Positions 12,701 to 24,308 of a stretch of DNA of 64,000 bases are shown here, in pieces. This stretch comes from Zeugodacus cucurbitae (taxonomy: Eukaryota; Arthropoda; Insecta; Diptera; Tephritidae), in the NCBI RefSeq assembly GCF_028554725.1, contig NC_071667.1, positions 29,469,501-29,533,500 of the forward strand. Direction: 5' to 3'. Position 1 is the first letter of the stretch; each line of letters starts with the position of its first letter. The position numbers and the translations under genes were made by a program. The notes under the pieces are model-generated. The model saw only the letters and a program-made list of their open reading frames with translations. It did no database searches and was not told the DNA's origin.

Positions 12701-14946
12701 CATCAGACGGTATGCGCTATGATATATTGTCAAACTCTGAAACAGAAAAAATGTCTGAAGCCACTTCGGCGACAAAAAGTGACGACACTACACTGACGCT
12801 AACTGAAATGGCACAAACAATGACTGAGTGGTCCACGTCAAGCAGCCGCACTTTGGTGGCTCAGACTGGAGAAAGCCCACAAGATCCCAGAGGTGGTAGA
12901 AGAAGCAGCTACATAGATTATGTACCACTGAAACAATCACGGGGAATTTCGAAAAAGTCTCCCAGTGAAGAGTTGCGCACTGCTATTCCGCAAGTACATC
13001 GAAGGAGTGCGAGTAATGGTAATAATGGCCGTACGACTTCAGATGAAACAGGACAAAAAGGTTCCACACCAAAATTAGGTGACTACGGACGTCAGAATTC
13101 ATTATCTCGATTAGTCAAATTGGAAGAAAAAGAAGTTGCTTCAGAACACACGAGTGCCGCGCGAAAACGCCGTTCACTGGAAATGATGTCGAAACTATAC
13201 CAAAGTCAGGATATTTCATCAGAAAGTGAAGCTCCATTCGTAGAGCGTTTATATTCCCCTAGTGAGAAGCTAACAGAGCGTTATCAAAGTCAAGAATTCG
13301 TTCCGTTGCATGGATCCGCGGCTCAAAGTCAGCAAGCAAATACTTCAATAACACAAAAGTCTAAAGCACCCCCGCCACCGGTGAAGCCTAGAGCCCCTCA
13401 GCCCCCGACAAAGCCAAAGCCTCAAGTGACACGACCATTAATGCAAGCTTTGTTAAAGCATATGAAAGCTATTAGTAAAGCCGAGGAAATTTCCGCCTCA
13501 GCTTCCATATCTGAGGCACCGACATCGTCGCAAGCAAGTGCTTCCAAAAAAGCTCCAGCGCCACCTATACCCAATATACCACCCATTACGTCACCAAATG
13601 ACTTACCACGCACTCACTCCGTAGGTCAACTGCCCGACAAGCCACTGGCAAAACATCATAGCTATGACGATAAAACGATGTCGAAATCTCAAATACGAGA
13701 ATACAAAACGAACAAACTTCGTCAATCGAACTCTTTTCATGAGCACATGTTGTCGAAGTCACAGCAATCTTCGCAAGAGTCAATGCCACCGCGCATTGAC
13801 GAAGAGTCGTCGCTGGGCGGAGAGGGTAACGGCGTCTCGTCAGCCACCACAACAGCTACCAATTACAGTGAAACTACCACAAGCACAGAAACGTCGTCGC
13901 CTATGTTACCACAGCGGGCGGAAAAGCTCGTTAAATGTTCACCATATTATTCGAGTAGTTTGAGCTCGGAATCGCCACCAAATCAATTGATGCAAAAACC
14001 ACCACGAAAAAGTTCAATTACACGAACTACCATGATTAAAAGTCCACCAAGCGGCAATGACACTGATAGTTCTATGGACATACGCACACAAGATCCCAAA
14101 TTGCGTAATAAAGGATATCGTCGGAAACGTCAAATACCGACCAAACGAATGCGTTCAACGGAACGCGCTTTAATGGAGCAAGAAAGCTCGGAATGTTCAG
14201 AAGGTTATTTACCAGAAATCGACTCTGGAAGTTCAGATCCCTCATATCGACCAGAAGATCAGTATTTGGAATTCGACGAAGAATTAGAACACGAACAAGA
14301 GACCGATGAGTACGATGATTATCCCCAATATTCTGGTGCTGCATACGCAACGTCAGGCAAGTTTGAAAGTTTGGACATGACGGACAATGTAGATGAAATG
14401 GGCTTTCCACGATACGACCGCTTAAGTCACATCACCAATCCAATGTATCACACACAATTAATGCAACCAATGACATGTCAGAATACGGCTACGAAACCCG
14501 CACCAGCCAATCACCCAATGCCGCCGCCAAATGGCCAACCAGTGAAACCAGCTCGTACTAAAAAACGCCAGCTAAAACGTGAAGAATCAATCACAAGTGA
14601 AGCTACTGCAGAAAGGTCTGAAGTAACACTTCATCCGGAGCAAACTCACATGCGACCTTTTCTCACGCCCGAGAACAGCGAAGTGGAGAGCAAAGATGGT
14701 CTCTCAGATGACTTGGCCAATTCCAGTGAGGAAAGCAGTGGTTTTGCGCAGGCAACTGGTACGATAAGACGAACCACTGATGGTATATACACACAATACG
14801 GCGGCGATATCGAGTTGCCGTACCCGGACTTTCTCTCAGACTATGAAAATGAACCGATAGAGTATGAACGATATGCATGTGGACTGGATATACGTGTTGA
14901 TCCACCACCCAAGTTTGACGATTCTGATAATTTAAGCGATCACTAA
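3750..14946 (+). CDS. Cdep: Giant terminal exon: about 3,730-residue disordered tail
   Basis: Uninterrupted plus-strand frame (open from 3616) ending at TAA 14944-14946. No catalytic domain is recognised; the product is hydrophilic, Ser/Thr/Lys/Glu-rich and probably disordered. Visible parts, numbered from codon 3616: Asn/Thr then Glu-rich N-terminus (about 65-125); many SQES/SQDS and RRxS-like phosphosite motifs; a run of SPK units at about 1100-1120; a probable coiled coil (about 1195-1250); a proline block of PPPVKPRAPQPPTKPKP type near 3250, a candidate SH3 ligand; NPMY near 3610; acidic C-terminus ending DDSDNLSDH. It would be a FERM-linked tail without the RhoGEF part, like a scaffold; that role is inference. 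It could also be a separate gene with its own promoter, but the in-phase acceptor and linker exons favour an alternative end of Cdep. A 3'UTR with AATAAA at 15453 follows. Confidence 0.8.
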
Positions 14947-15460
14947 TGGAATATAACTACGGAAGGAAATTCTTATGAGCTCCAAAGGAACTGAGGACAT
15001 ATTAAACAGCATGGCTCTCGTGTTAACGTGCTCGTATGTAGTTGAAATAGATATGTATGTAGAAGACATAGTAATCAAAAGTTATTGGTAGTAAATGTAA
15101 AGTGCAACGCATACTTCCTTGTGTTAGCGCGTTTCAAGTTTAGCAAATTGCAACAACTATAAATGTCGATCCTGAACTTGTTTATAAAATATTAACTAAT
15201 ACTCTCCGAATCATCTTATATTCAATTGAGACTGATTTATGGTGTGAACTGCTGCAACCATTTTGCTTTCGACAAATCCCCATAAAGTTTATAAATATTA
15301 AAACGAAATAATTTTAAATAACTAACTAGCGAAAATGAAAAGAAAAATTTTAATCAAGTCCTCATTTGCCTGATTTTAAAATGACTAAACTTTTTTAACA
15401 ACAACAGTAGAAATTTTTGGGAAAACGCGAGTAGCCTATAAGATGAAAATTAAATAAATA
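14947..15460 (+). other. Cdep: Probable 3'UTR of the long isoform
   Basis: AT-rich, non-coding sequence after the TAA of the giant exon. The first clean AATAAA is at 15453-15458. No structured element was recognised. Confidence 0.45.
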
Positions 15461-17060
15461 TGAACACACACAAAAATCATCAACATCTGTTGTAAGTTAA
15501 GGGTTGAGATTATCTAATAGCTTGGTAAAAGCAACAAATATAATCGTATTGAAAATGTTACATTTTAATGCACTGTTTACTCATCGAATAATTCTGAATC
15601 AAAGCAGAAATATTGAAAACATTTAAGATAGCTAAATGAATATAAAGTAACTTATTTACACACGCACACACACACACACACACACATACACACACACAAA
15701 TTTGCTAATAATATGTATATTCGATTTAAGAGGTCAAGTATTGAAATTATAGAAACACGATGATTATACATTTTGAGAACGTGTTCACTGCTACACTTCT
15801 TAAGATACTACGGCACTACCAGATTAAGTTGAGATTGGATTGAGCAGGTATGCGTTACGACGGTAGGTCAATGTGTTCCAAAAAAAAAAATGTTTATCAA
15901 GTAATATGTCAAAAATTCAGCCTAACTATATCAAAAGCTAGGTGAAATAGTTTAAACTAGCTCGAAATTGTTTCTATATTTTAGCTTAGCCGGGGCGGAA
16001 GACGAATTCAACAAATCAGATACATATAAAATCCAAATTTGTTTATTTATTGCATATGTAGATGAGTCGAGGATAGTTTTATTGTATTTGTAAATTATTT
16101 AATTACCCAAATATTGAACCTTTTAAAACCGTAAGAAACTATACAAAGTATCACAAATCTAAGAAATCATCTGAAAATTGGTAAGAATTTAAAATTTTTC
16201 GCACTTTTCTTATTTTTTACATTCGAATTTTAGAGTATCACATCTTAAATTATTTTTCATAGCAGACCGTACGGTCTCACCATTACAGATCAGTTGTTCA
16301 TCGTTTAAAAACATGAAATTATTTGTGTGAAATAATTTGTAAAATGCTTTTATATTATATTTTAAACAAAAATTGTTAATTGTTGTTGTTGAAAACGCCG
16401 ACTCCGTTCTTGTCAAAATATCGTGTCATATTTCTTTGGACATATTGACACCGTTGTCATTCTTCCAGCAGGGTAACGCAACATCTGAGGCTGTAAAATG
16501 TAAAATATTTTCAATTAGTATGGAAGTATTAATCCAAATCGGAGGTTGTTAAATAAATAAGGAAAATATAAGAAACTGCCAAGAAACCCCACTGCTTTTT
16601 GCCAAAATGAAGAAAATTAAAAGCACATACATTTTTGTCTTCTATTTGGTGAAACACACACACACACACATTTGGGATTTTACTTGGAATCTTGAAAAGT
16701 TTGGAATGTTGAGCTATCAAATATATATGAGGTATATATACCTGTGTGTCTTTATATACATACATATATAAGGTACAATTGTAGTTTACCAAATTACCAA
16801 TTATAAATGGAGTGCCAAATCTTTTTTTAAATTATTTCTAATAGAAAATTAATTTATAGAAACATACCTTAAGCAAGAAAATAGTAACGTGCTTCCTAGT
16901 AAAATTGAGAGAAATTACAATGACAGCAATTATGACGTTAGGAACTATTGTAACCTACTCTTGAAATTGTTTTTATTTTGTATGTTGCTTACTTTAAATT
17001 TAGAATATTTATTTATAAAAAAACGCGAGAATATTGATAGATGAAATTTTAAATATTTTA
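15461..17060. other. Intronic AT-rich DNA with CA microsatellites
   Basis: No gene seen. Contains a (CA)n tract at about 15660-15698 and a shorter one at about 16649-16670, plus small TA/CA tracts. Short open frames here (16210-16416, 16529-16792) have no protein character. Confidence 0.6.
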
Positions 17061-17227
17061 TATATGTGACCTGGTCTACGGAAAGGGGGCTTAGGTGTAA
17101 AAAAATTAATTTTCACTTTTTAGTTGATTCGGATGGAAGATGAGATGATGTTTATTTTTAACAGCTGTTTCCCAGAAAACTAGTTTTCGCACATTAGTTC
17201 CCTTTTCGTAGACCAGGTCACATATAT
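17061..17227. mobile_element. Short inverted-repeat element (MITE-like)
   Basis: About 165 bp with terminal inverted repeats: the left 'tgtgacctggtctacg' and following bases match the reverse complement of the right end over 23 bases with one mismatch (A/G near 17081). The flanking 'atata' is also symmetrical, so the target duplication cannot be separated from the repeat. No coding capacity. The superfamily is not assigned. Confidence 0.75.
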
Positions 17228-19364
17228 GCATATTTATTTATATATGTAAGAGATATTGTGAAAAACTACACCTACGGTCTTGGTGTCGTGATTGTTACCA
17301 CAATATTTAAATTCGATATTCGCCTCATCACGAAAATTTATTTGGAATCGTTTTGAGAACGTCATTTCTCAATTGTATTTGAAAGTCAAGAATAAACATT
17401 CCGGGAGCAGCGAGTTTGTAAATCTGTCAAATTTTGCCACATCTGTTTGGTGAAAAATAAAAAGCTATAGTCATTTTCACATCTTTCTTTAATAAAATGG
17501 AAATAATTTGCAAAATTTATCGAAAAGTTTAATACATTAATACATTAAACTTTTCCGTTGTTATATTCAGTGACAATCTTGATAAAATACAAAGCTTCAC
17601 TACGCAGAGTTTTTCCCCACAGGTGTGATGAATAAAATAATGTAAACAGAAACAGCTGATATTTCTGTTCCAATTATTAATTCGTTAAAAATGAAATGAA
17701 AATGGATTGCTAGCGTCGCGTATACTTTTTAAATCACAACTTTTATTTCCGTTCAACAATAAAAACAAAAGTAAAAAATCAACTATTGGCACAAGATGCA
17801 CGATTAGATATTGTACTCAAGAGCACTGTGAAGAACATTTTGACATCTTAATACTTTATCAAGAGAGGAGCTTTTTATTTAGAATACGAAGTAGATAATA
17901 ATTTTCCAATCTTGATAAATTATAAATATTTGTTGAATTTGTAAACTGCACAGCATAGGGGTGTTTGTATTATGTGTGCTCTCGTGTTGTTTCTAAGCTT
18001 GAGATACATAAATGTATTGAACAAATTTATAAGATTTTCGAACAACTTTCTTGAGTCAAATCTTGCCGCAATTTGTTAGTAGGTTGTGTCAAATGCTTTA
18101 ATCTATTTTTCATTTTCGAAGTGAAAATATAGAGTGGTATCGTCATATATTTATTTGGAATGGAAACATGTTATATCGTTAAGTTTTCAAATTACTTACT
18201 TTCAACCTGAGTAGACATCGATGTATAAATGTATGGATGTAGTTATATGAAACTGAAAATTTGCGTAATATTTAATGTACTATACTTAAGTGTATGTTGA
18301 TATACTTGTTGTGATGATGAAAACATTTCTTCCTTAAAAAATAAGTTTTTTTTTTCATTTGAAATGTTATGAATTTTAATATTTGTGTGCTAAAGTGTCT
18401 AAGCGATATTTGAAATTAATTAACGGATATCAAAATTTCCAATCAAAATCGTTGTATTAATTCGAATGTGCCAAATTTTATGATCTGTTATCAATATTTA
18501 CCGCCTAAGCATTCCATGTATTTTGTTGTTTGTAGTTTAAAAAAGAGTTGCCAAATACCAAACATATGGTAAATTCTGGTGCGTATTAACACATAAAAAC
18601 AAAAAAAACTCACTAAAATATATTGAGAATTTAAAGCAATTAGGTTAAGTGAAGGCAGAACTGCAGAAGGACGTTAATGATGATTATATAGAAAGTCAGT
18701 TATGCATTTAAATGTATTAAGCAAAACAAAGCACACAAATCACACACGAAACACGAAGACAAGGCTTTAATTCAGTAGACGTGTAGTGTCCAGTCGATTG
18801 TTATTTAAAGTTTTACATTTGGCAAAATTTTGCTTAAAACTTATTACGTATTCGTCTGCGAATATTTATGGTTGTTGTATTTGGAACCAAACGAAACATG
18901 GAAATTCTCGAATTTTGAAGAAAAGAAATATTTCTAATAAACGACTGGGCCAAACAAACATACATACATACTTAATATAGATAATGTCATGAATTATTAA
19001 ATGAAACTCACAACACTTTCAAATTCCAAACAAGAATGTTAAAAACTTAATAAAAATTCCATTAATGATTACATAAAATAAATAAAGAAATTCAATAATC
19101 GATTTTTGCTTTAATTTCTCTGTAGAAATCATGTAGCACAGGTGTGTTTAATTGAGTCAAGATCTAATGAAAGTGCGTGAATGGGAAGTGTATGAATTCC
19201 ATTAGACTCGAAAATCCGATCAGGTTTCAGTAATATTTAAAAAACGCTGATAAACAAAATGTTTGCATCCAAATTATTTTAATTTAACAATAATTCCACT
19301 AAAACCTATTACGCCATTGTAATATTGAATTATTATTATACATTTGTTGAAATTAAAACTAAAC
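17228..19364. other. Long intron, nothing recognised
   Basis: AT-rich DNA inside the Cdep intron between the giant exon and the RhoGEF exons. It has scattered short A- and T-runs and no credible coding, RNA gene or repeat boundary. Confidence 0.5.
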
Positions 19365-20558
19365 AAGTAAGGAAGGGCTAAGTTCGGGTGTAACCGAACA
19401 TTTTATACTCTCGCAATTTATTTATTTAACTTAATTAATATTATATAATACACAATTTGACCCACATATTTGTCACAGTCCATTGAAAGTTGGAAACCCT
19501 AATATTAGGTTAGAAGCACCGAGGTCCTAATGTTCGATATATGAGGCCTTGAAAACCTATGGTCCGATTTTGGCGATTTTTTGAATGCGGCTGCCACACT
19601 ATAAACGTAATATTTGTGCAAAGTTATGCACCGATATCTTCACTAGTACTTACTTTATATATTGTAAAGTAAACGATTCAGATCGTCCTCAAAGTTCTGG
19701 TATATAGGAAGTAGGCGCGGTTGTGAAGCAATTTGGCCAATTTTCACAACATATTATTGGGAGGTAAGGAAACTACTACAAACCAAGTTTCATTGAAATC
19801 GGTCGAGAAGTTCCTGAGATATGGTTTTTGACCCATATGTGGGCGACGCCACGCCCATTTTCAATTTTGTAAAAAAATCTGAGTGCACCTTCCATCTGCC
19901 ATTTCTTATGTGAAATTTAGTGTTTTTTTAGTGACGTTTTTCGTTAGTTAGTAGAGTTAACCCACTTTTAGTAATTTTCAACCTAACCTTTGTATGGGAG
20001 GTGGGCGTGGTTATTATCCGATTTCAACTATTTTCATGGTGTGTGGGGTACGTAAGAGAATCGACTGCAGAAAGTTTGGTTTATATAGCATCATTGGTTT
20101 GCGAGATATATACAAATAACCGATTTGGGGGCGGGGCCACGCCCTCTTCCCCAAAAAAAAATTACATCCGAATATGCCCCTTCCTAGTGCGATCCTTTAT
20201 TCCAAATTTTACTTTTATAACTTTATTTATGGCTTAGTTATGACACTTTATGTTTTTGGTTTTCGCCATTTTATGGGCGTGGCAGTTGACCGATTTTGCC
20301 CATTTTCGAAAGCAATCCTCTCACGGTCCCAAGGAACATGTGTTCCAAGTTTCATTAAGATATCTCATTTTTACTCAAGTTATCGCTTGCACGGACGGAC
20401 GGACGGACAGACATCCAGATTTCAAATGCACTCGTCATCCTGATCATTTATATATATACATATAACCCCATATCTAACTCTTTTATTTCTTGGTGACACA
20501 AACAACCGTTATGTGAACAAAACTATAATACTCTGTACAACATGTTGTGAGAGTATAA
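19365..20558 (+). mobile_element. CTCTCGCAA-family repeat, near complete
   Basis: The left end reads 'aagtaaggaagggctaag' then 'ttatactctcgcaa'; the right end has 'ttgtgagagtataa', the inverse of the left 'ttatactctcgcaa' with slight change. Internally there are several 'gggcgtgg/ccacgccc' boxes and a 'cggacggacggaca' run before the right end. No transposase is seen. Short frames such as 20001-20237 recur in other copies (see findings), but I do not call them genes. It is probably a non-autonomous element inserted in the Cdep intron. Confidence 0.8.
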
Positions 20559-20729
20559 TATTTATGCGCGAAGAAAATATTAATCTTCTCATCTTGCAGA
20601 CAATTATCTTGCGAAAACAACTTTCTTTTCAGCCAAGAATATACTTATGAATGTATTAAGAATTAAATGAACGTATAAGATAAACAGTTAAATCAAATTT
20701 GAAAATAATAAAAACAAAACCATTCACAG
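20559..20729 (+). other. Intron end before RhoGEF linker exon
   Basis: Short AT-rich stretch ending in acceptor 'accattcacag'. Nothing else seen. Confidence 0.6.
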
Positions 20730-20986
20730 ATTACCACGGCATCAATGGTAACATGTCACTGGATCGTCGTGGGGAAGTGGGCACACCACAAAATCGTTAT
20801 GATCTAACGCTGGGCTCAGATAAATCTTCGTCATTGTCACGTTCTGAAGCTGGCACATATGATGTAATACAAGCCGAGATACAGCACGCAAAGCGACACG
20901 AATTACCGACGGGTGTAGCCATGGCGAACAATAATAACGGACTTAATGGCAGCTCATTGGACGTCGAAAATGACACAAAGAAGAGA
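20730..20986 (+). CDS. Cdep: FARP/Cdep exon just before the DH domain
   Basis: Acceptor 'accattcacag', donor 'gtaagt' at 20987. Two bases complete a split codon, then 85 codons include GNMSLDRRGEVGTPQN and end in DTKKR. This is the Ser/Asn-rich linker that precedes the DH domain in FARP proteins. Entry phase accepts exon a alone, exon b alone, or a+b+c, but not c alone or b+c; in those cases a stop follows within about eight codons. The upstream CTCTCGCAA repeat copy ends about 170 bp before the exon. Confidence 0.82.
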
Positions 20987-21067
20987 GTAAGTTTATTAAA
21001 TATTTTTAATATGATTTTTCTAAATAAATAATTTTTTTTTATTTAAATTTTTATTTTATTTCATCAG

Positions 21068-21539
21068 AAATGGCCCACAGAGAAATCATACTTCTTGGCC
21101 AAAGAACTGCTTATGACGGAGAGAACATACAAAAAGGACTTGGATATACTAAATCGGTCATTCCGCCAAGAACTCTCCGCACAAGATGTGGAGAACTTGC
21201 AACCACTATTCGATTTCCTCGACTCCATGGCACAGCATCACAACACATTTCTACGCGACATCGAACATCGCATGGTGCTTTGGGAGGGGCGTGGAACGCA
21301 CGACACCCATCGCATTGGCGATGTGATGATGAAGAATATCGCCGTGTTGCCCGTCTACGATGAATACGTACAGTCACATATCGAGATCTTGCATTGCATG
21401 AACGAGATGTTCGAAACAGACGAACGATTCCAGCAGATCTACAAAGATTTCGAACAACAGAAATTATGCTATTTACCAATTGGTGAACTGCTGCTAAAAC
21501 CACTGAATCGCATACTGCATTATCAACTCATCTTAGAAC
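21068..21539 (+). CDS. Cdep: FARP/Cdep exon with most of the DH (RhoGEF) domain
   Basis: Starts KWPTEKSYFLAKELLMTERT, the first conserved DH helix, and runs to LLLKPLNRILHYQLILE, the conserved late DH helix. The DH domain catalyses GDP-GTP exchange on Rho-family GTPases, and FARP proteins act at the membrane-cytoskeleton interface downstream of guidance receptors (family knowledge). The exon is 472 nt, phase 0 in and one base out, with acceptor 'atttcatcag' and donor 'gtgagt' at 21540. The residues read as intact; I see no lesion. Order and sequence agree with FARP1/2 and insect Cdep better than with other RhoGEFs. Confidence 0.93.
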
Positions 21540-21610
21540 GTGAGTACATCGCGTGTTCATTTATGCTTTAAACAATAAAAATATATATATTTTTTAAATT
21601 TTGGTCACAG

Positions 21611-22123
21611 GCTTATGTGATTTTTACACCGAAGAGCACATCGACTACGCCGACTGTCAGGCGGTTTATCATATTCTGTTGCGAACCGCCAAGCAGATTC
21701 GTGAACAATTACCAGAGTCGGAAAATTTCGTGCAACTCTGCGAATTACAGCGTGACATAACTGGCTTCGACAAGTTGGTGCAGAACCAACGAAGACTGAT
21801 ACGACAAGGTTGTCTACTCAAACATTCGAAACGTGGACTACAGCAACGTATGTTCTTTTTATTTTCCGACATTCTACTTTATGGCACCAAATCGCCGATC
21901 GATCAGTCATTCCGCATTTTCGGACACGTTCCTGTGCGCTCGTTGCTCACGGAAAATGCCGAACACAATACATTCTCCATATTTGGTGGGCAATGTGCAA
22001 TAACAGTGAGTGCTGGCACCACTGCCGAGAAGACACTCTGGCTGGCAGAGCTTTCCAAAGCGGCAGCAGATATCAAGTCTAAGCCACCAACACAATTAAC
22101 CTTAACGTCGCTGAAGAATTGCA
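21611..22123 (+). CDS. Cdep: FARP/Cdep exon: end of DH and first PH domain
   Basis: Acceptor 'ttggtcacag', donor 'gtgagt' at 22124. It opens with LCDFYTEEHIDYADCQAVYH (last DH helix region), then ENFVQLCELQRDITGF, then the PH1 start with GCLLKHSKRGLQQRMFFLFS, a FARP signature, and ends in the PH helix around KTLWLAELSKAAADIKS. Codon phase is one base in from exon 21068-21539 and one base out. PH1 in this family packs against DH and can be autoinhibitory (established for FARPs). There is no disruption. Confidence 0.93.
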
Positions 22124-22660
22124 GTGAGTACACAGTAGACTGGTAATAGTATTGAAAACATTTAAGAAGTAACACATTTGAAAAAATAAATTTGCTAATT
22201 TGTATTAAGAATTTAATTAAAAAGGACTGCACTAAAATATTGGTGAGAGTTTTAATGAGCTGCTTTGTTTGTTGTAGTTGTACAATATTAACTGAAGCCT
22301 TTATAATTATGTGTTACTTCTTAAATTATTAGAAAACTAAAGCACTCCATTAAATATTTATTATTAATACGCCTTATCTTGTGGGCTGCCAAGAAAAGGA
22401 AGATGTAATTCCATGTAAGTCTTTTTAATTAAACTTATAATTTTTCCAAAAAATTGCAAAATACACTTAAAAGAGGGTTTGGAAGAATATGAAATAAATG
22501 AGATATTTTTGTGAGATTTTTCGCTGTTATATCAATGAATAATATATGACTAGAGCGTTATCAGAGATTTTTGTACTGTTGCACTTCCGCTTCGAATGAA
22601 TTTTTCCATAAGACACCAAAAAATCGTTTACTATTCTTTATACCACTTCACTTTCAACAG
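22124..22660 (+). other. Intron between PH1 and PH2 exons
   Basis: AT-rich, with acceptor 'ctttcaacag' at its end. No feature seen in it. Confidence 0.7.
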
Positions 22661-23105
22661 GCTCGTCGGAGGAGGGTCTCGATCTGTGCGGTTTGACGAA
22701 TGGCCTGACCGCTCAACAGCTACAGCTGCAGCAACAACAAAATTTACAAAACAAAACGCCACCCTCGCGCAGCAACACGGCTCTACACGTCTGCTGGCAT
22801 CGTGGCGCAACCGTCGGCTTGGGAGATCATCTCATATCCGCCGAAAACCAACTGTCCGGCTATTTGTTACGTAAATTCAAAAACAGTTCCGGTTGGCAAA
22901 AGCTATGGGTGGTCTTCACCTCATTCTGCTTGTACTTTTATAAGAGTTATCAGGATGAATTCGCTTTAGCGAGTTTACCTCTATTGGGATATTCGGTGGG
23001 ACCGCCAGGTCATCAAGATGCCGTGCAAAAGGAATTTGTTTTCAAATTGTCATTTAAGAATCATGTTTACTTTTTCCGCGCTGAAAGTATACACACCTAC
23101 AATCG
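22661..23105 (+). CDS. Cdep: FARP/Cdep exon: inter-PH linker and most of PH2
   Basis: Two bases in, two bases out; donor 'gtatgt' at 23106. A Gln-rich linker (about 20 residues around QQLQLQQQQNLQ) is followed by TALHVCWHRGATVGLGDHLI and LSGYLLRKFKNSSGWQKLWV, the hallmark FARP PH2 start, then YFYKSYQDEFALASLPLLGY and VYFFRAESIHTYNR. PH2 binds lipids or masks the DH surface in FARPs. The block is intact and is the best protein match for naming the gene. Confidence 0.94.
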
Positions 23106-23173
23106 GTATGTTATCACCTAGAACTAGTAATATAATATTGAATAATTTATTGAGCAATCTTTAATGTTTACAG

Positions 23174-23246
23174 TTGGCTGGAAGTGCTGCGTAGCACTAC
23201 GCAAACACAAGACTTCAAGAACATCAATACGAACCCAGCTCACTGA
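23174..23246 (+). CDS. Cdep: FARP/Cdep last exon, end of PH2 and stop
   Basis: Acceptor 'gtttacag'. It continues RWLEVLRSTTQTQDFKN (C-terminal PH helix) and ends in NTNPAH with TGA 23244-23246. The arginine codon is split across the junction. Downstream to about 24030 is AT-rich 3'UTR with AATAAA near 23466 and again near 23989 and 24014. Confidence 0.92.
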
Positions 23247-24030
23247 AGACGAGTACGAGAATGAGCAATAGTATTCAGCGTCAGTAATCCAGGAAATCTG
23301 AATCTGAGAATACAAAAATTTATAATATTCGAAAAAATGGTTGGTGTCACACACTCACCAGTGAAATATCAAGCAATAATGGAAACCAATTGCTACAACC
23401 ACGCTTTAAAAAAGTGCCTTTAAGTATTTCCTCTGTTTTTACGCGTAAATACACAAACGTGCATATAAATAAATGTTATCATTTTACAAACTGTACGACA
23501 TTTAACAATGTTTGGAATATCCTTAAAATTCAAATATTTCTCTTTATTATATATACTACGAGTATGTATTTACATATATACTATTATATATGTACACATT
23601 TCACCTTTACTATTTTAGCTTTGATGTAGGTCCAAATATCGTAAGGTCAAGCCTTTATAGGAATATATAGTGAGTATATTTAAATTTTTGCATTTATAAA
23701 AAAATTGTAAATATAAAGAAGATATGTATTTGCTTGTCAATTTCCATTCTTTTATATTGACAAGCAAAAGTGTTTGAATTTTTTGATCGTATGCTAGTAT
23801 TATTTTATGTACTAAAATTTTAACAATACTTCAATTTGAACCTAAGTCTTCGAAGACAAAAAAAAAAAAACAAATTTACCATTGCTTAGTTTAAATCACG
23901 ATACTTTCGATTTTGATACTTTAAAACTAAGCAGTCTACATAATGTGTACATTACTTGCAACAATGTAACCCTTTAAATATTAACTAATAAATCAATCTA
24001 GATCATGTACCAAATAAACGAAAAATATTG
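23247..24030 (+). other. Cdep: 3'UTR of the RhoGEF isoform
   Basis: Non-coding AT-rich sequence after TGA 23246, with several AATAAA signals; the last pair near 23989-24018 is the likeliest end. Short frames (23390-23629) are noise. Confidence 0.5.
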
Positions 24031-24129
24031 CGTTTTCTTACTAAAGCCGTAAATTTACTAACTGTTGTTCTTTATTCAAGTATAGTCTTGCATATAACAA
24101 TATAGGTTTTGATCAACATTGCCGTTACA

Positions 24130-24308
24130 TTAGTTAGAGTAACAGAAATGCCCCTCTTACGGAGATATAGTATCTCACATATTAACCAATACATATATGT
24201 AGATTAAAGCCCACCGTATTTTTGAAAAACCTATAATTAGGTATATGGGAGCTAGGAGAAGATACTTTTGAAAAACCTACAATGAGGTATATGGAGATGT
24301 CATGACCC
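24130..24308 (+). repeat. Fragment of the CTCTCGCAA-family repeat
   Basis: Matches 28810-28960 nearly base for base: 'acatattaaccaatacat', 'tatttttgaaaaacctat', 'gagctaggagaagatac' and 'atggagatgtcatgaccc'. Truncated on the right, where the antisense RTE fragment begins at about 24309. Confidence 0.8.

Noticed and set aside
20174..20465. Frames in the CTCTCGCAA repeat as genes
   Set aside because: They lie in a high-copy repeat and end in its tetranucleotide run; reported as an observation only.
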